Origin: Streptococcus infantis
GTDB taxonomy: Bacteria > Bacillota > Bacilli > Lactobacillales > Streptococcaceae
NCBI RefSeq assembly: GCF_019929575.1
Contig: NZ_JAHZPU010000002.1
Location: 62,001 to 126,000 of the forward strand
Length of the DNA: 64,000 nt
Reading direction: 5' to 3'
Position 1 is the stretch's first letter, and each line of letters opens with the position of its first letter. The position numbers and the translations under genes are program-made. The notes under the pieces are model-generated. The model ran no database searches. It was not told the DNA's origin and saw nothing but the letters and a program-made list of their open reading frames with translations. This document shows positions 9,048 to 21,450 of this stretch, in pieces.

Positions 9048-9070
9048 AAGAACACTGGATGAGTGTTCTT
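9048..9070 (-). terminator. terminator of the glmU-Nudix-macP-mtnN operon
   Basis: Stem AAGAACACT/AGTGTTCTT with a 5-nt loop; on the minus strand it is followed by TTCTTGTC. It lies 14 bp after the mtnN stop. Confidence 0.75.
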
Positions 9071-9083
9071 CGTAATTCTTCTA

Positions 9084-9779
9084 TTAATCCTCTATAGACT
9101 CTAAAAGCGTCATTAGGGCTTGGGCAGAACGACGTCCTGCTTCTACGATAAATTCATCAAAGGAAACGGATGCTTCATGGTTTGCATTGTCACTCATGGC
9201 ACGAACGACTAAGAAAGGAAGGTTCAAAGCATGAGCTGCTTGAGCAATAGCTGCTCCTTCCATCTCTACAGCAAGAACTTGAGGGAAATGTTCTTTAATG
9301 GCCTTGATTTTATCTTCTCCAGCAACAAAACTGTCTCCTGTCGCAATCAAACCTAAATGCCAAGTCTGGTCCAGTTTAGACAAACTCTCTTGAATCAAAC
9401 TGATAAACTTTTTGTCTGATTCAAAATAGAGAGGCTGTTGAGCCATTTGTCCGTATTCATAACCAAAAGCAGTCACATCAACATCGTGGTAGGTAAGCTT
9501 ATCTGCAATCACTACATCCCCTACTGCGATTCCACTTGCCACTGCACCAGCAGAACCAGTATTAATCACTGCATCGACTTGAAAGTGATCCGCTAAGATA
9601 GCGACACTCATCGCAGACATGACTTTACCAATACCACTCTCTACAAGTACAAGCTCAACAGAACCAATCTTACCAGTATGATAGCTATTTCCCAGAACCT
9701 TTTCTTCACTGGCTTCGTCCAAGTGTTGAATCAAGTAAACTAGCTCTTCTGGCATAGCTGCAATAATTCCAATTTTCAT
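9084..9779 (-). CDS. mtnN: 5'-methylthioadenosine/S-adenosylhomocysteine nucleosidase
   Basis: 231 residues, the normal length for MtnN/Pfs. It hydrolyses methylthioadenosine and S-adenosylhomocysteine to adenine plus the ribosyl thio-sugar, feeding methionine salvage and the LuxS step that gives AI-2. Seen: N-terminal MKIGIIAAMPEE with the acid/base Glu12, the GSAGAV phosphorylase-fold loop, AVEMEGAAIAQ (the substrate ribose-binding Glu) and RAMSDNA with the catalytic Asp near 197. AAGGAG ribosome site. Last gene of the glmU operon, 10 bp after macP. Confidence 0.95.
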   Translation of the reverse strand: MKIGIIAAMPEELVYLIQHLDEASEEKVLGNSYHTGKIGSVELVLVESGIGKVMSAMSVAILADHFQVDAVINTGSAGAVASGIAVGDVVIADKLTYHDVDVTAFGYEYGQMAQQPLYFESDKKFISLIQESLSKLDQTWHLGLIATGDSFVAGEDKIKAIKEHFPQVLAVEMEGAAIAQAAHALNLPFLVVRAMSDNANHEASVSFDEFIVEAGRRSAQALMTLLESIED

Positions 9780-9789
9780 GATAGACTCC

Positions 9790-10101
9790 TTAAATAAATC
9801 TCATTGCTAAAATTAACAAAATCAAGAGAAAAATAACTGCAAAAAGAATCTTGTTTAATTTAGAATTAAAGACATTTCTCTTAGTATTTTCAATCCGACG
9901 ACTTTTGTGAATAGAAGGTTCAACTTCGATGGTCAGTGTATCCTGGCTAAAACCATGATCTTTGGTTCGCGAATAGCCAAAATTTTGAGAAGAAGTCGGT
10001 AAAATCTTAGTTTCCTCATCATCTAGCAAGGGAGGACCTGAGATGTCCTCTCCTCGATTGGCACGTTCAATCATTTCATCTGTTAATAAAGGTTTACCCA
10101 T
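9790..10101 (-). CDS. macP: MacP, membrane-anchored cofactor of the class A penicillin-binding protein PBP2a
   Basis: 103 residues from ATG 10101 ([19 protein letters not shown]). An upstream in-frame extension to 10173 lies wholly inside the Nudix gene and is rejected. It has a cytoplasmic N-terminal part and one C-terminal membrane helix (residues ~82-102). The sequence and its place right after glmU and a Nudix gene match pneumococcal MacP, which activates PBP2a-dependent peptidoglycan synthesis and is a substrate of the kinase StkP. The likely phospho-threonine is in DDEETKILP (T31 here; reported as T32 in pneumococcus, from memory). The start overlaps the Nudix stop by 8 bp, implying translational coupling. 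Confidence 0.88.
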   Translation of the reverse strand: MGKPLLTDEMIERANRGEDISGPPLLDDEETKILPTSSQNFGYSRTKDHGFSQDTLTIEVEPSIHKSRRIENTKRNVFNSKLNKILFAVIFLLILLILAMRFI

Positions 10102-10657
10102 GGGTTCCTCCACTATTTTTTTGTAATTCCCAGTACTGAATAGCCATGATAGTCTTGGCATCACAAATATCACCTGACTGGATCAGTTCTTTAGCTTGGT
10201 CAAGACTGACTTCAAGCAACTCTAAAGTCTCATCTTCATCCTGAGGACGAGGATTTTCAACTTTTGTCAAATCACTTGCCAAGTAAAGTTTTAAGCGCTC
10301 GTTACAAAATCCAATCGCAGAGTAAAAATCATAGAGAAGGCTTAATTTACCAGTATAGGCTGCTTCTTCTTCTAATTCACGAAGTGCTGCAACTTCTGGA
10401 TCTGCATTCTCCCCGATTTCAAGTTTACCTGCAGGAATTTCATAAGAAACTTTTTCAATCGCCTTGCGATATTGTTTAACAAGGACAATCTTATTTTCTG
10501 GAGTGACTGCAAGGACACAAACTGCTCCATTGTGAAAAATCAAATCACGTTGCGCTCTACCTTTGCCAGAAGGGAGTTCAACCTGGTCTTGAACCAATTG
10601 GAAGATCGGTCCTTTATAGATTTCTTTACGACTTATAGTCTTTTCTTCGAATTCCAT
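10094..10657 (-). CDS. nudF: Nudix hydrolase, ADP-ribose pyrophosphatase type
   Basis: 187 residues. It carries the ADP-ribose pyrophosphatase layout: [28 protein letters not shown], then a slightly long Nudix box from G77 (GKLEIGEN) to the metal-binding [11 protein letters not shown] (R93, E94, E97, E98), and the downstream [14 protein letters not shown] typical of ADPRases. It would split ADP-ribose to AMP and ribose-5-phosphate. Ribosome site AGGAG. It lies between glmU (10 bp upstream) and macP (8-bp overlap). Exact substrate is inferred from family. Confidence 0.85.
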   Translation of the reverse strand: MEFEEKTISRKEIYKGPIFQLVQDQVELPSGKGRAQRDLIFHNGAVCVLAVTPENKIVLVKQYRKAIEKVSYEIPAGKLEIGENADPEVAALRELEEEAAYTGKLSLLYDFYSAIGFCNERLKLYLASDLTKVENPRPQDEDETLELLEVSLDQAKELIQSGDICDAKTIMAIQYWELQKNSGGTHG

Positions 10658-10666
10658 CGTTAGCTC

Positions 10667-12073
<1,407 letters not shown>

Positions 12074-12165
12074 TTATATTATATCATAAATTTGCTTTTT
12101 CAAACACAAAAGAGGGCAAATGCTTTAAAACATCGCTTTCTCTAGATGATTTCGAGTATTTTTTT

Positions 12166-12194
12166 TTGATTTTTTTCACCATTTACGATACACT
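12166..12194 (+). promoter_or_regulatory. promoter giving a probable leaderless mRNA for the GH25 gene
   Basis: TTGATT (12166-12171), 17-bp spacer, TACACT (12189-12194), then only 8 nt to the ATG at 12203. Transcription is expected to start about 7 nt after the -10, i.e. at or next to the ATG. No Shine-Dalgarno sequence is present. Confidence 0.55.
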
Positions 12195-12202
12195 ATAAAA
12201 GT

Positions 12203-13003
12203 ATGAGAAAGAAAATAAATCCTGTTTTTATTTTTACTGTATTAGCTACTCTCGTGGGTATTTTAATCATCAATAGACCCAAGTTCGAAGACCATCCAGT
12301 CAAAACAAAGCAAAATCCAGTTCAAGTAGAAACTCAAGCTTTACATAATATCAACAAGCCGATTATTGATGTTTCTGGCTGGCAAAGACCATCAGAGATC
12401 AATTATGACACCTTAACTCAAAATATTTCAGGTGCAATCGTTCGGGTTCATAGTGGAGCTCAAGCTTCTGTTGAAAACGATGCTTCATTTAAAAATGGGG
12501 TTGATAAGGCTTATAAAGAACATATCACAGAATTTCAAAAACGAAATGTTCCAGTCGCTGTTTATGCCTATGTAGCTGGAAAAAATGTCGAAGAAATGGA
12601 AAAAGCTGCTGAAGCCTTTTATAACGCTGCTTCCCCTTACAACCCGAGCTACTATTGGTTGGATGTTGAAGAAAAGACTATGTCTGACATGAACCAAGGT
12701 GTTGAGGCCTTTCGTGCTAAATTAGCTTCACTGGGTGCAAAAAATATCGGTATCTATGTTGGTGTTTACTTTATGGAGGAACATAGTATCAGCGTTGATA
12801 ATTACTCAGTAATCTGGATACCTTCCTATGGAACTAACTCAGGTTACTATGAGAATGCTCCAAAAACAGATCTTAGCTATGACCTTCACCAATACACTTC
12901 ACATGGAAATCTTGGCGGATTTGAACATCACCTCGATTTGAACCTTATTTCTTCATCAAAGAACAAGGAAGAAACCTTTAGAAAATTGTTTTTAAATCCT
13001 TAA
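12203..13003 (+). CDS. membrane-anchored GH25 family lysozyme-like protein
   Basis: 266 residues. A short cytoplasmic start, one membrane helix (residues ~8-23), then a linker and a GH25 domain from ~52. Seen: PIIDVSGWQ with Asp56 and YYWLDVEEK with D154-x-E156, the acidic residues of the GH25 muramidase active site, plus GIYVGVYFMEE and DLHQYTSHG near the end. GH25 enzymes cut the MurNAc-GlcNAc bond of peptidoglycan. With no choline-binding or LysM repeats, this protein would act at the membrane face of the wall, in trimming or remodelling. The mRNA looks leaderless. Catalytic activity is inferred from the retained acidic residues. Confidence 0.82.
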   Translation: MRKKINPVFIFTVLATLVGILIINRPKFEDHPVKTKQNPVQVETQALHNINKPIIDVSGWQRPSEINYDTLTQNISGAIVRVHSGAQASVENDASFKNGVDKAYKEHITEFQKRNVPVAVYAYVAGKNVEEMEKAAEAFYNAASPYNPSYYWLDVEEKTMSDMNQGVEAFRAKLASLGAKNIGIYVGVYFMEEHSISVDNYSVIWIPSYGTNSGYYENAPKTDLSYDLHQYTSHGNLGGFEHHLDLNLISSSKNKEETFRKLFLNP

Positions 13004-13015
13004 TCACTATCACAA

Positions 13016-13058
13016 TAAGCAAGTCAGACATTGCTTTCTGCTTGCTTTTCTTTATTTT
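13016..13058 (+). terminator. terminator after the GH25 gene
   Basis: AAGCAAG ... CTTGCTT stem followed by TTCTTTATTTTT. Confidence 0.65.
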
Positions 13059-13112
13059 TCAGTATTAAATCACTGTTTTATCTTTATAGAATATGAATCT
13101 CGGAGGACCTCT

Positions 13113-13955
13113 ATGTTATCATGGTTATCAAAAATTATTAAGGGAATTGTAATTGCCCTAGGTTTCATTCTACCAGGGATTTCTGGTGGCGTTCTTGCCG
13201 CTATCTTGGGAATTTATGAGAGAATGATTCGTTTTCTTGCTCATCCTTTTAAAAATTTAAAAGAAGATGTGCTCTTTTTCCTTCCTGTCGGTATTGGGAT
13301 GTTATTGGGCATCGGACTTTTCTCTTATCCAATTGAGTATCTTTTAGAAAATTATCAAGTTTATGTATTGTGGAGTTTTGCTGGAGCTATCATTGGTACC
13401 ATCCCAAGTCTTGTCAAAGAATCAACTCGTGATTCTGATAGAGATAAGGTTGACCACATATGGTTTTGGGCAACCTTCATCATCTCAGGTCTTGCCCTCT
13501 ACGCCTTGAATTTTGTAGTTGGTTCTCTATCTGCAAGCTTCCTTAACTTTACACTGGCTGGTTGTTTGTTGGCGCTTGGAATTTTGGTTCCAGGGCTTAG
13601 TCCTTCTAATCTTCTCTTGATTCTCGGCCTTTATGGCCCTATGTTAACAGGGTTCAAGACTTTTGATTTGTTAGGAACCTTCTTACCAATTGGGATTGGA
13701 CTTCTTATCACTCTGATTATCTTTTCAAAATTCATGGACTACGCTCTTCGCCTATATCACTCACGTGTGTATCATTTTATCATTGGAATTGTACTATCAA
13801 GTACACTTTTGATCCTTATTCCAAACGCTGGCAATGCTGAAAGTATCAGTTACAGTGGTTTGTCACTAGTTTCATATGTACTGATTGCTTTCTTCTTCGC
13901 ACTAGGGATTTGGTTGGGAATCTGGATGAGTCAATTGGAGGATAAGTATAAATAA
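13113..13955 (+). CDS. DUF368 membrane protein, probable undecaprenyl-phosphate translocase (PopT-like)
   Basis: 280 residues with about eight hydrophobic segments. It contains the two inverted DUF368 signatures, GFILPGISGGVLAAILG near residue 17 and GILVPGLSPSNLLLILGLYG near 157, both with the conserved PG-S pattern. DUF368 proteins (PopT) have been shown in other bacteria to return undecaprenyl phosphate across the membrane for reuse in wall synthesis; that role is transferred by family. GGAGG ribosome site. Its stop overlaps the next gene's start (TAATG), so it heads a three-gene operon. Confidence 0.8.
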   Translation: MLSWLSKIIKGIVIALGFILPGISGGVLAAILGIYERMIRFLAHPFKNLKEDVLFFLPVGIGMLLGIGLFSYPIEYLLENYQVYVLWSFAGAIIGTIPSLVKESTRDSDRDKVDHIWFWATFIISGLALYALNFVVGSLSASFLNFTLAGCLLALGILVPGLSPSNLLLILGLYGPMLTGFKTFDLLGTFLPIGIGLLITLIIFSKFMDYALRLYHSRVYHFIIGIVLSSTLLILIPNAGNAESISYSGLSLVSYVLIAFFFALGIWLGIWMSQLEDKYK

Positions 13956-14440
13956 TGGCAAAAAAAGTAAAAGTCAAGAAAACCTTGGTCCAACAAATTT
14001 TAACCAAGGCAGGAATAAACCATACAGGTATTCAAATTAATGCCCTGGAAGGTGAGATGCCTCAAGGTTATGAAAAGAATCAGATTTTTAAGACTCTAGC
14101 ACTTCTGGGAGATAAGACTGGACCCATTATCGGCATCCTTCCTATCACTGAACATCTTTCTGAAAAGAAACTGGCTAAGATTTCTGGTAATAAGAAAGTC
14201 AGCATGATTCCACAAAAAGACCTAGAAAAAACAACAGGCTATATCCACGGTGCCAATAATCCAGTTGGGATTCGTCAAAAACATAACTATCCTATCTTTA
14301 TCGATCAAACTGCTATTAAACTAGAGGAAATGATTGTTTCCGCAGGGGAAGTAGGTCATAGTATCATTATCAACCCTCAAGATCTAGCAACCTTTGTTAA
14401 AGCTGAATTTGCAGATATCTTGGAGGCAAGTAACACATGA
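13955..14440 (+). CDS. ybaK: Cys-tRNA(Pro)/Cys-tRNA(Cys) deacylase, YbaK/EbsC family
   Basis: 161 residues, normal for YbaK/EbsC. Such proteins hydrolyse Cys-tRNA(Pro) made in error by prolyl-tRNA synthetase. Typical features: VKKTLVQQILTKAGINH at the start, the conserved lysine in KTLALLGDKTG, and the GYIHGANNPVGIR loop. Start codon overlaps the DUF368 stop; the end overlaps the phosphatase start, so translation is coupled. No functional link with either neighbour is obvious. Confidence 0.85.
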   Translation: MAKKVKVKKTLVQQILTKAGINHTGIQINALEGEMPQGYEKNQIFKTLALLGDKTGPIIGILPITEHLSEKKLAKISGNKKVSMIPQKDLEKTTGYIHGANNPVGIRQKHNYPIFIDQTAIKLEEMIVSAGEVGHSIIINPQDLATFVKAEFADILEASNT

Positions 14441-15063
14441 AATTCTATTTTATTCGTCACGGTAAAACACTTTGGAATCTTGAGGGACGTTTTCAAGGAG
14501 CAAGTGGTGACTCTCCACTCCTTGAGGAATCCATTGAGACCTTAAAAAAACTAGGCCAGTATCTCCAAGAAACTCCATTTGATGTGATTTATTCTAGTGA
14601 TCTTCCTCGGGCTAAAACTTCTGCTCAAATTATCCAAAGTCAACTGAAAGATAGCTGTCCTTTAGTAGAAATAGCCTCTCTAAGAGAGTGGCAACTCGGG
14701 AAACTTGAAGGAGCAAAATTTGCAACCTTAGAAGCCATCTATCCCGAGCAATTAAAAGCTTTTCGAACCAATCTAGCTAAGTTTGATTCAACTTTGTTTG
14801 GTGCAGAGTCTGTCTGTCAAACAACTCAGCGTACCACTCAATTTATCAAATCATTAGAGTCCAAACCTTTTGAACATGTCATGATTGTTGGTCACGGAGC
14901 CAATCTTACAGCCAGTATTCGAACTCTTCTAGGATATGATACTCCGCTACTTAGAAAAGATGGGGGTCTAGCAAATGCTAGTGTTACTATTCTGGAAACC
15001 CAAGACTTTACAAACTTCAACCTATTAGTATGGAACGACACTTCTTATCAAGATAATAACTGA
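14437..15063 (+). CDS. histidine phosphatase family protein (phosphoglycerate-mutase-like)
   Basis: 208 residues. The phosphohistidine motif FIRHGKT (R7, H8, G9) is at the N-terminus, followed by LWNLEGRFQGASGDSPL, YSSDLPRAKTSAQII, LREWQLGKLEG with the proton-donor Glu, and the second active-site His in MIVGHGANL. This is a broad-specificity phosphatase type rather than glycolytic phosphoglycerate mutase. Last gene of the DUF368-ybaK operon, with a 4-bp ATGA overlap and a GGAGG site inside the preceding gene. Confidence 0.87.
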   Translation: MKFYFIRHGKTLWNLEGRFQGASGDSPLLEESIETLKKLGQYLQETPFDVIYSSDLPRAKTSAQIIQSQLKDSCPLVEIASLREWQLGKLEGAKFATLEAIYPEQLKAFRTNLAKFDSTLFGAESVCQTTQRTTQFIKSLESKPFEHVMIVGHGANLTASIRTLLGYDTPLLRKDGGLANASVTILETQDFTNFNLLVWNDTSYQDNN

Positions 15064-15090
15064 ACTTAACAATCACTGTTAAGTTCTTTT
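15062..15090 (+). terminator. terminator after the histidine phosphatase
   Basis: GAACTTAACA-ATCAC-TGTTAAGTTC stem followed by TTTTTAG. Confidence 0.8.
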
Positions 15091-15188
15091 TAGATTTTGT
15101 AGAATATCCGTGAATTTATTTGACTTTTATGATAAAATGGGAGTATCGCAAAAAAGACTCATCGTATCAAGAATTGAGTAAAAACTAG

Positions 15189-16688
<1,500 letters not shown>

Positions 16689-16849
16689 GACAGCTCAAAA
16701 ACGTTGTTATATCAAGGTTTTATGAGTGTGAATGGCAAAACTTACCAAAAATTTACCACATCTTATACAAATAGTTGTAAAAACTTGTAATGACTTACAG
16801 CTTCTCTTGGACTATTCTAAGGGAAGTTTTTTAGTTTCTGGGCAGCAAA

Positions 16850-16878
16850 AAATGACAGCAGATTTTCTACTGTCATTT
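16850..16878 (-). terminator. terminator of the restriction-modification operon
   Basis: AATGACAG-c-AGA-TTT-TCT-a-CTGTCATT hairpin; on the minus strand the T-rich tract TTTTTTGCTGCC follows. It lies ~37 bp after the res stop. Confidence 0.75.
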
Positions 16879-16914
16879 ATGTGTTTCCGAAAAAGATAGA
16901 TTTTTAGTAAAAAA

Positions 16915-19451
16915 TTATTTAGAGTCAGCTAATTTAACATCTAATTGACTCTTGAAATTCATTATATCTTTCTCAGAGAGTTTCTTAAAGAATATATCAA
17001 AATCTTTAGGTGTCAAAAATGTAAATTTATATCTAGTCAAATTACCTTCTGATTCATGCTTTTCATTTATAAAATTAAAATGTTTAATCGCTGCTTTGTT
17101 TTTCCCAATATTCTCTGAATCTGGTTCAGAAATTTGTGAATTATCTTTAATTTCTACAGCAATAATATTATCACCTTGTTTAATAAACCAGTCTGGATTA
17201 AATTGTCCATTCTTATGGTGGGTACCTTTTTGCCAAGAATAGTCAATACTGTAAAAACTCATGTCATCGGATTTTATGAACGAATCAATACTTTTGATAA
17301 CTTCTTCATCAGTAGTGAGCTTAGTTAAAAATTCTTTCTCAGGATTACCTGTTGTTACAATCCCAAATTGAGGAGTTTTAAAATTGTATTTATTCTCAAT
17401 TTTCTTCGTTTTATATCCATTTGATGTGTCTGTTAGTTCTCGGAAAGTATCTAAACTAGCTTTATCAGATGAAAGACTAGATTCCAAATCTGAGCCGTAA
17501 AAAAGAACTTTATTCATTCTAAATCCACTTATTTCAGAAGTATTTTTAGGTAAGTTAACAGTTGAAACGGTAAAATATTCTTGCGGCTCAATGTCGTAAC
17601 TAACTACTTTTGAACCATCCCTAAAAATAACATTCATAGACGACAAAAATTTATTCTTAAGACTTTTTGTAATATGAGTATTTCCACTTTTTTTCAACGA
17701 TTCTTCAATCATGGCTTTTATTTTTGAAACTGACCATAAGTTCTGATATTCCTGTGCATACTCACTGTCTTCCAAATCCTCGAATCGGCTATACAAAATA
17801 TTCGCCATTTCTTTTACTGTAATCTGCTCATGCTCGTAAGTTGTTTGGAAGTTTCTATCTGATTTTGTCTTAATATCTGTCAGGGTAATAGTACTCTTCC
17901 CAAATTTATCATCTGTTGGTAAATTAACACCATTTTCCCATAAATTATATGTACCCATTTTAGGATAATCTTTAGTGTCAGTTTTTGAAGAATATTTTAC
18001 ATTCGTCAAACTGAAATTATAATTTGATTCTTTATTAACAGACAAAGTGATTCGCTGTCTAATCTCCAGAACCTCATTTACAAGTGCCTCTACATTGGCA
18101 GACCATTTTTCATGGTTAAAAACTGTCACTGTCGGGGCACCCCACTTGCTAGTATCCCACCCCTCTGGAACACGCAAACCTCTTCCAAGAACTTGAGCAA
18201 TCAAAAGTTTTGAGTTAAATGCTCTTTCGTCATCTGGAACAATCTGAAATACACGCTTAACATCCCAACCTTCAGTAAGCATTGAAACACTAAAAATAAA
18301 TTCCACTGGATTACCTTTTTCATTAACTTTAGACAGTTTCATTCTATCAATAGCTGCTTTCTGTCCACTATGAACTGAAAGAACTATGTCATTAACTTCT
18401 GCATCAGTCAGCTTTCTTTGTGTTTGTAAAAATTTTTTAAAAGCTTTCGCTTTACTATCAGCAAGATTCTGTTTGGACGTCACAATAATTGTAATGGGCT
18501 TAATACCAAGTTCTTCAGGAACTTGCGATGCAATTTGGTTATGAGAATTCAAAATTACTTGCCATCTCTCGTCCTTATCTTTTGGAATATCTTCTTTTGA
18601 AATGTATTCTATATCCTTAACAAACCCCTGTTCTATTGCATCACGAAGAGAGAAACGATAGATAACATTTGAAAAGTAGTCATTCCCACTTTTATTCTTT
18701 CCTTTATAGGCTGTTCCTGTTACGCCAATAACATATTTGAAATTGATATTATTACTACTTTCATCTTCAATAAAGCTTCTCCACTCATTCGATTCAGAAT
18801 AATAAACATGGTGAACTTCATCATTCAATATAAGTGTATTTTCGCCATTTCCCTTTAAACTATCAACTATAGAATTTCTAGTTGCTTGAGCTTTATAAAT
18901 AGCATTTCGATTTTCAACAGCAATGGAATTTTCCACAAGTGTACTATCGCCATTTAAAATTTGAGGTGGTACAAAATTATCTCCTAGAGTTTTAAGAAGT
19001 TGTAAATTTCCTAGAAGGTCTTTAAATTTTTGAGTCAGCTCATTTTCAATGGTTACGCTAGGAACTAATACCAGAACTCGAGAAACTTTTTTGTGGCAAG
19101 CATAACAAGCGCTATCGCAAACATAACATATGACTTCCCTGTTCCTGTAGCTAAATCTAAGGTTGCTGACAGCTTGTCAGATAAATCTAAATCATCTTGC
19201 ATCAAATTAAAATCATTGTTCCATCTTGCTCTTATGACTTGATTCTTTTCAAAATTTTCTTTTGCTAATGCTGTTATATCTTTATATTCACCAGAGTTGA
19301 GAAAACGTAAAGCAGTTTCAGCTGCTTCTTTCTGATAGTTTCTTTTTCCAAATAGCATATCAAAGAAATTTTGAAAAAATCCTTCGTCCCAAACTACAGG
19401 GTTTACGTTTTTACTAACTTCTAGGACTAAATCACTATCTTTATATTCCAT
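16915..19451 (-). pseudogene. res: type III restriction enzyme Res subunit, frameshifted at an A-tract
   Basis: Two frames make one Res protein. The first (19451-19065, 128 codons) holds Walker A in LATGTGKSYVMFA and then runs out as KKFLEFWY-stop. The rest (19080-16915) continues in the next frame: RVLVLVPSVTIENELTQKFK, the DEVHHVY helicase motif II, a long SF2 core with QVLGRGLRVPEGWD as motif VI, and the PD...ExK nuclease site in NPDWFIKQGD...AVEIKDN. Adding one A to the A6 run at 19087-19092 restores a single frame of 845 codons, a normal Res length. So the gene is off as read, either mutated, phase-variable or a sequencing error. Res start overlaps the mod stop as TAATG. Confidence 0.88.
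19087..19092 (-). other. A6 homopolymer where res loses frame
   Basis: The minus strand reads GCCACAAAAAAGTTTCTCGAG. With seven A residues the frame would read A-T-K-K-V-S-R-V-L-V-L-V-P and join both halves of Res. This is the only break seen in the gene. Confidence 0.75.
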
Positions 19452-21301
19452 TATGCCATTTCTCCCCTCGTTGTTACAAACTCATTTCCAAATTTATCTA
19501 CAAATATAAACATCGCTTGACCATCAATTTGACTTTCATCAAATATTATAGATTGATTTTCATCAAAATCTTTGCGATAGTATACTTTATCCATATTGAA
19601 AGCCTGGTTATCGTATGATAAATCAACTAAAAGCATTGAAAAGGCCTCAAATCCACTAACGTTTTCTTTTCCCTTTAGTCTGGAGAATGACTCAAATTTA
19701 TTTATTCTTAATTCTTCCCCAGTTATTTCAAAATCAACTTTTGGTTTTCGCATAAAATCAAATCCATATGCATCAACAACCGCATTAACTGATTCGGTAT
19801 CATTTGCTTGTAATGTGCCTTTGAAATTTTCTGTAAACTTTTGATACATTGAGTATGGGACACGTAAAATATTAAAAATAGTACTCCATTCACCATCGTT
19901 ATCATATTCATCAACAGCAAAAGTGAATTTCCCTTGTGGAGCAATAATGAATATCTCACTAGGGGAAGCTGAGCCTAAACGAGAATAAATCTGCTCCAAA
20001 GTATCTTCTGAAATTTTAGCTCCCAATTCATTTAATTCATTAGGGGAATAAACCTTAACCAGTGATCCATCCCTCATCCCGTCAAACGATAATCCTTTAA
20101 TTAATTGATAGGAAGGTTGGACATTGTATAAAGCCATAGCAAACTGTTTCCATTGAGTACTATCGAAAGCATTTAATTTTTCATTATCATAAAGACCTGC
20201 ATCATAAACCGCAAAAGTATTGTGGTTTTCATTACTCAGTATTCTTTTTTGAATAGTGTAAATAGATAATTTCCCTGCATCCACGGTAATCCATTTTCTT
20301 CCTAGCCTTTCTGCTACTGCAGCTGTTGTTCCTGAACCTCCAAAGCAATCTAATACAATATCCCCTTCGTTAGAAGAAACTTTAATTACTCGCTCTAAAA
20401 GTTTTTCTGGTTTTTGAGTAGGGTAATTTACTTCTCTTCTTTCTTTAGCCATTGGATTTATCAAAGGAATGTCCAGCCAAGTATCATCCACTGCTTTATC
20501 TGTTTGCTCATAATATATTAAATTCCCATCTTCATCACGTTGTTGAACCGCTTTCTTTAATTTGGAATCCCACACCCTAGCAGTCTGTTGCCTCTTTTGT
20601 TCTACTGGAATTCTAATTTTATTAAATATTGGATTTTTATTTTTCGTATACAAATATAATGTGTCATGATTCAATGGAAATCCAGTTGTTTTACCAGCAA
20701 ATTTATTATAGTGCCAGACGATCTCATTTCTAAAATTTCCCTCACCAAAAATCTCATCCATCAAGACTTTAACGTAATGTGCCTTGTGCCAATCCAAGTG
20801 TACGTAAATAGATCCGTCATCAGCTAACACTTCTCGTAGCAGGATAAGACGTTTTCTAAGCCATTCTAAAAATTCTGCACCAGCTAATTTATCAGAATAA
20901 GCTTTAGAATCTTTATTCGAAAAATCTTGTTTTGTCGCAAACGGTGGATCAATATAAACCAAGCGAACGCCGTCAGTACCATCCGCATTTTTCAGTTCAC
21001 CTCTACGCTTCATCTCTACAAGAGTTTTTAAGACTTGTAAATTATCGCCGAAAATAATTTTATTTAACCAATCACTTTCAGTAGATTCACCAAATCTTCG
21101 ATTTTCTTGCAAAGGCACGGCAAAAGTTTGACTGATAATAGATTGTTCACCTTCTTTGCCGTAGTAGGTTAATTCATATTCTTTTCGTGCGGGGGGAAAG
21201 AGTACACGTGCAAACTCCGTAGAGACCTCATTGCCGTTCATGACTTCTTCCTGTGCCTGAGCTAATAGTTCGAGAAGTTCTTTTTGTCTGTTATTATCCA
21301 T
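19451..21301 (-). CDS. mod: type III restriction-modification DNA methyltransferase Mod
   Basis: 616 residues from the ATG at 21301, which has a GAGGA site 8 bp upstream; the in-frame ATG at 21313 has none. Motif IV DPPF is at 118-121 in LVYIDPPFATKQDF, and the SAM-binding FGGSGT motif is at 320-325 in VLDCFGGSGTTAAVAERLG, the order of beta-class adenine methyltransferases, as in all type III Mod proteins. The C-terminal ~280 residues are variable and may add to target recognition. Mod methylates one strand of a short asymmetric site and gives Res its specificity. No repeat tract is visible within mod, unlike the phase-variable mod genes of Neisseria and Haemophilus. Confidence 0.92.
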   Translation of the reverse strand: MDNNRQKELLELLAQAQEEVMNGNEVSTEFARVLFPPARKEYELTYYGKEGEQSIISQTFAVPLQENRRFGESTESDWLNKIIFGDNLQVLKTLVEMKRRGELKNADGTDGVRLVYIDPPFATKQDFSNKDSKAYSDKLAGAEFLEWLRKRLILLREVLADDGSIYVHLDWHKAHYVKVLMDEIFGEGNFRNEIVWHYNKFAGKTTGFPLNHDTLYLYTKNKNPIFNKIRIPVEQKRQQTARVWDSKLKKAVQQRDEDGNLIYYEQTDKAVDDTWLDIPLINPMAKERREVNYPTQKPEKLLERVIKVSSNEGDIVLDCFGGSGTTAAVAERLGRKWITVDAGKLSIYTIQKRILSNENHNTFAVYDAGLYDNEKLNAFDSTQWKQFAMALYNVQPSYQLIKGLSFDGMRDGSLVKVYSPNELNELGAKISEDTLEQIYSRLGSASPSEIFIIAPQGKFTFAVDEYDNDGEWSTIFNILRVPYSMYQKFTENFKGTLQANDTESVNAVVDAYGFDFMRKPKVDFEITGEELRINKFESFSRLKGKENVSGFEAFSMLLVDLSYDNQAFNMDKVYYRKDFDENQSIIFDESQIDGQAMFIFVDKFGNEFVTTRGEMA

Positions 21302-21450
21302 ATTTATCCTCATAAAGAGAGACTTTTAGGATTCCATTGTTATAAATATAACAATGGAGGCTAGCCTCGCTTCTTATTAAAAATTTATACCTTTATTTTA
21401 CCATATTTATTGTCAAACTCTTTAAAATACTTAAACTTCCTCACCTGAAA

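Noticed and set aside
10102-10173. N-terminal extension of MacP by 24 residues
   Set aside because: It lies inside the Nudix gene, lacks a ribosome site and is absent from the known protein.
16689-16849. Sequence after lysS with two nearby TTACCA-type motifs, like integrase arm sites of streptococcal phages
   Set aside because: Only short matches, no integrase gene and no second att copy were seen at the far end of the block, so an attachment site is not supported.
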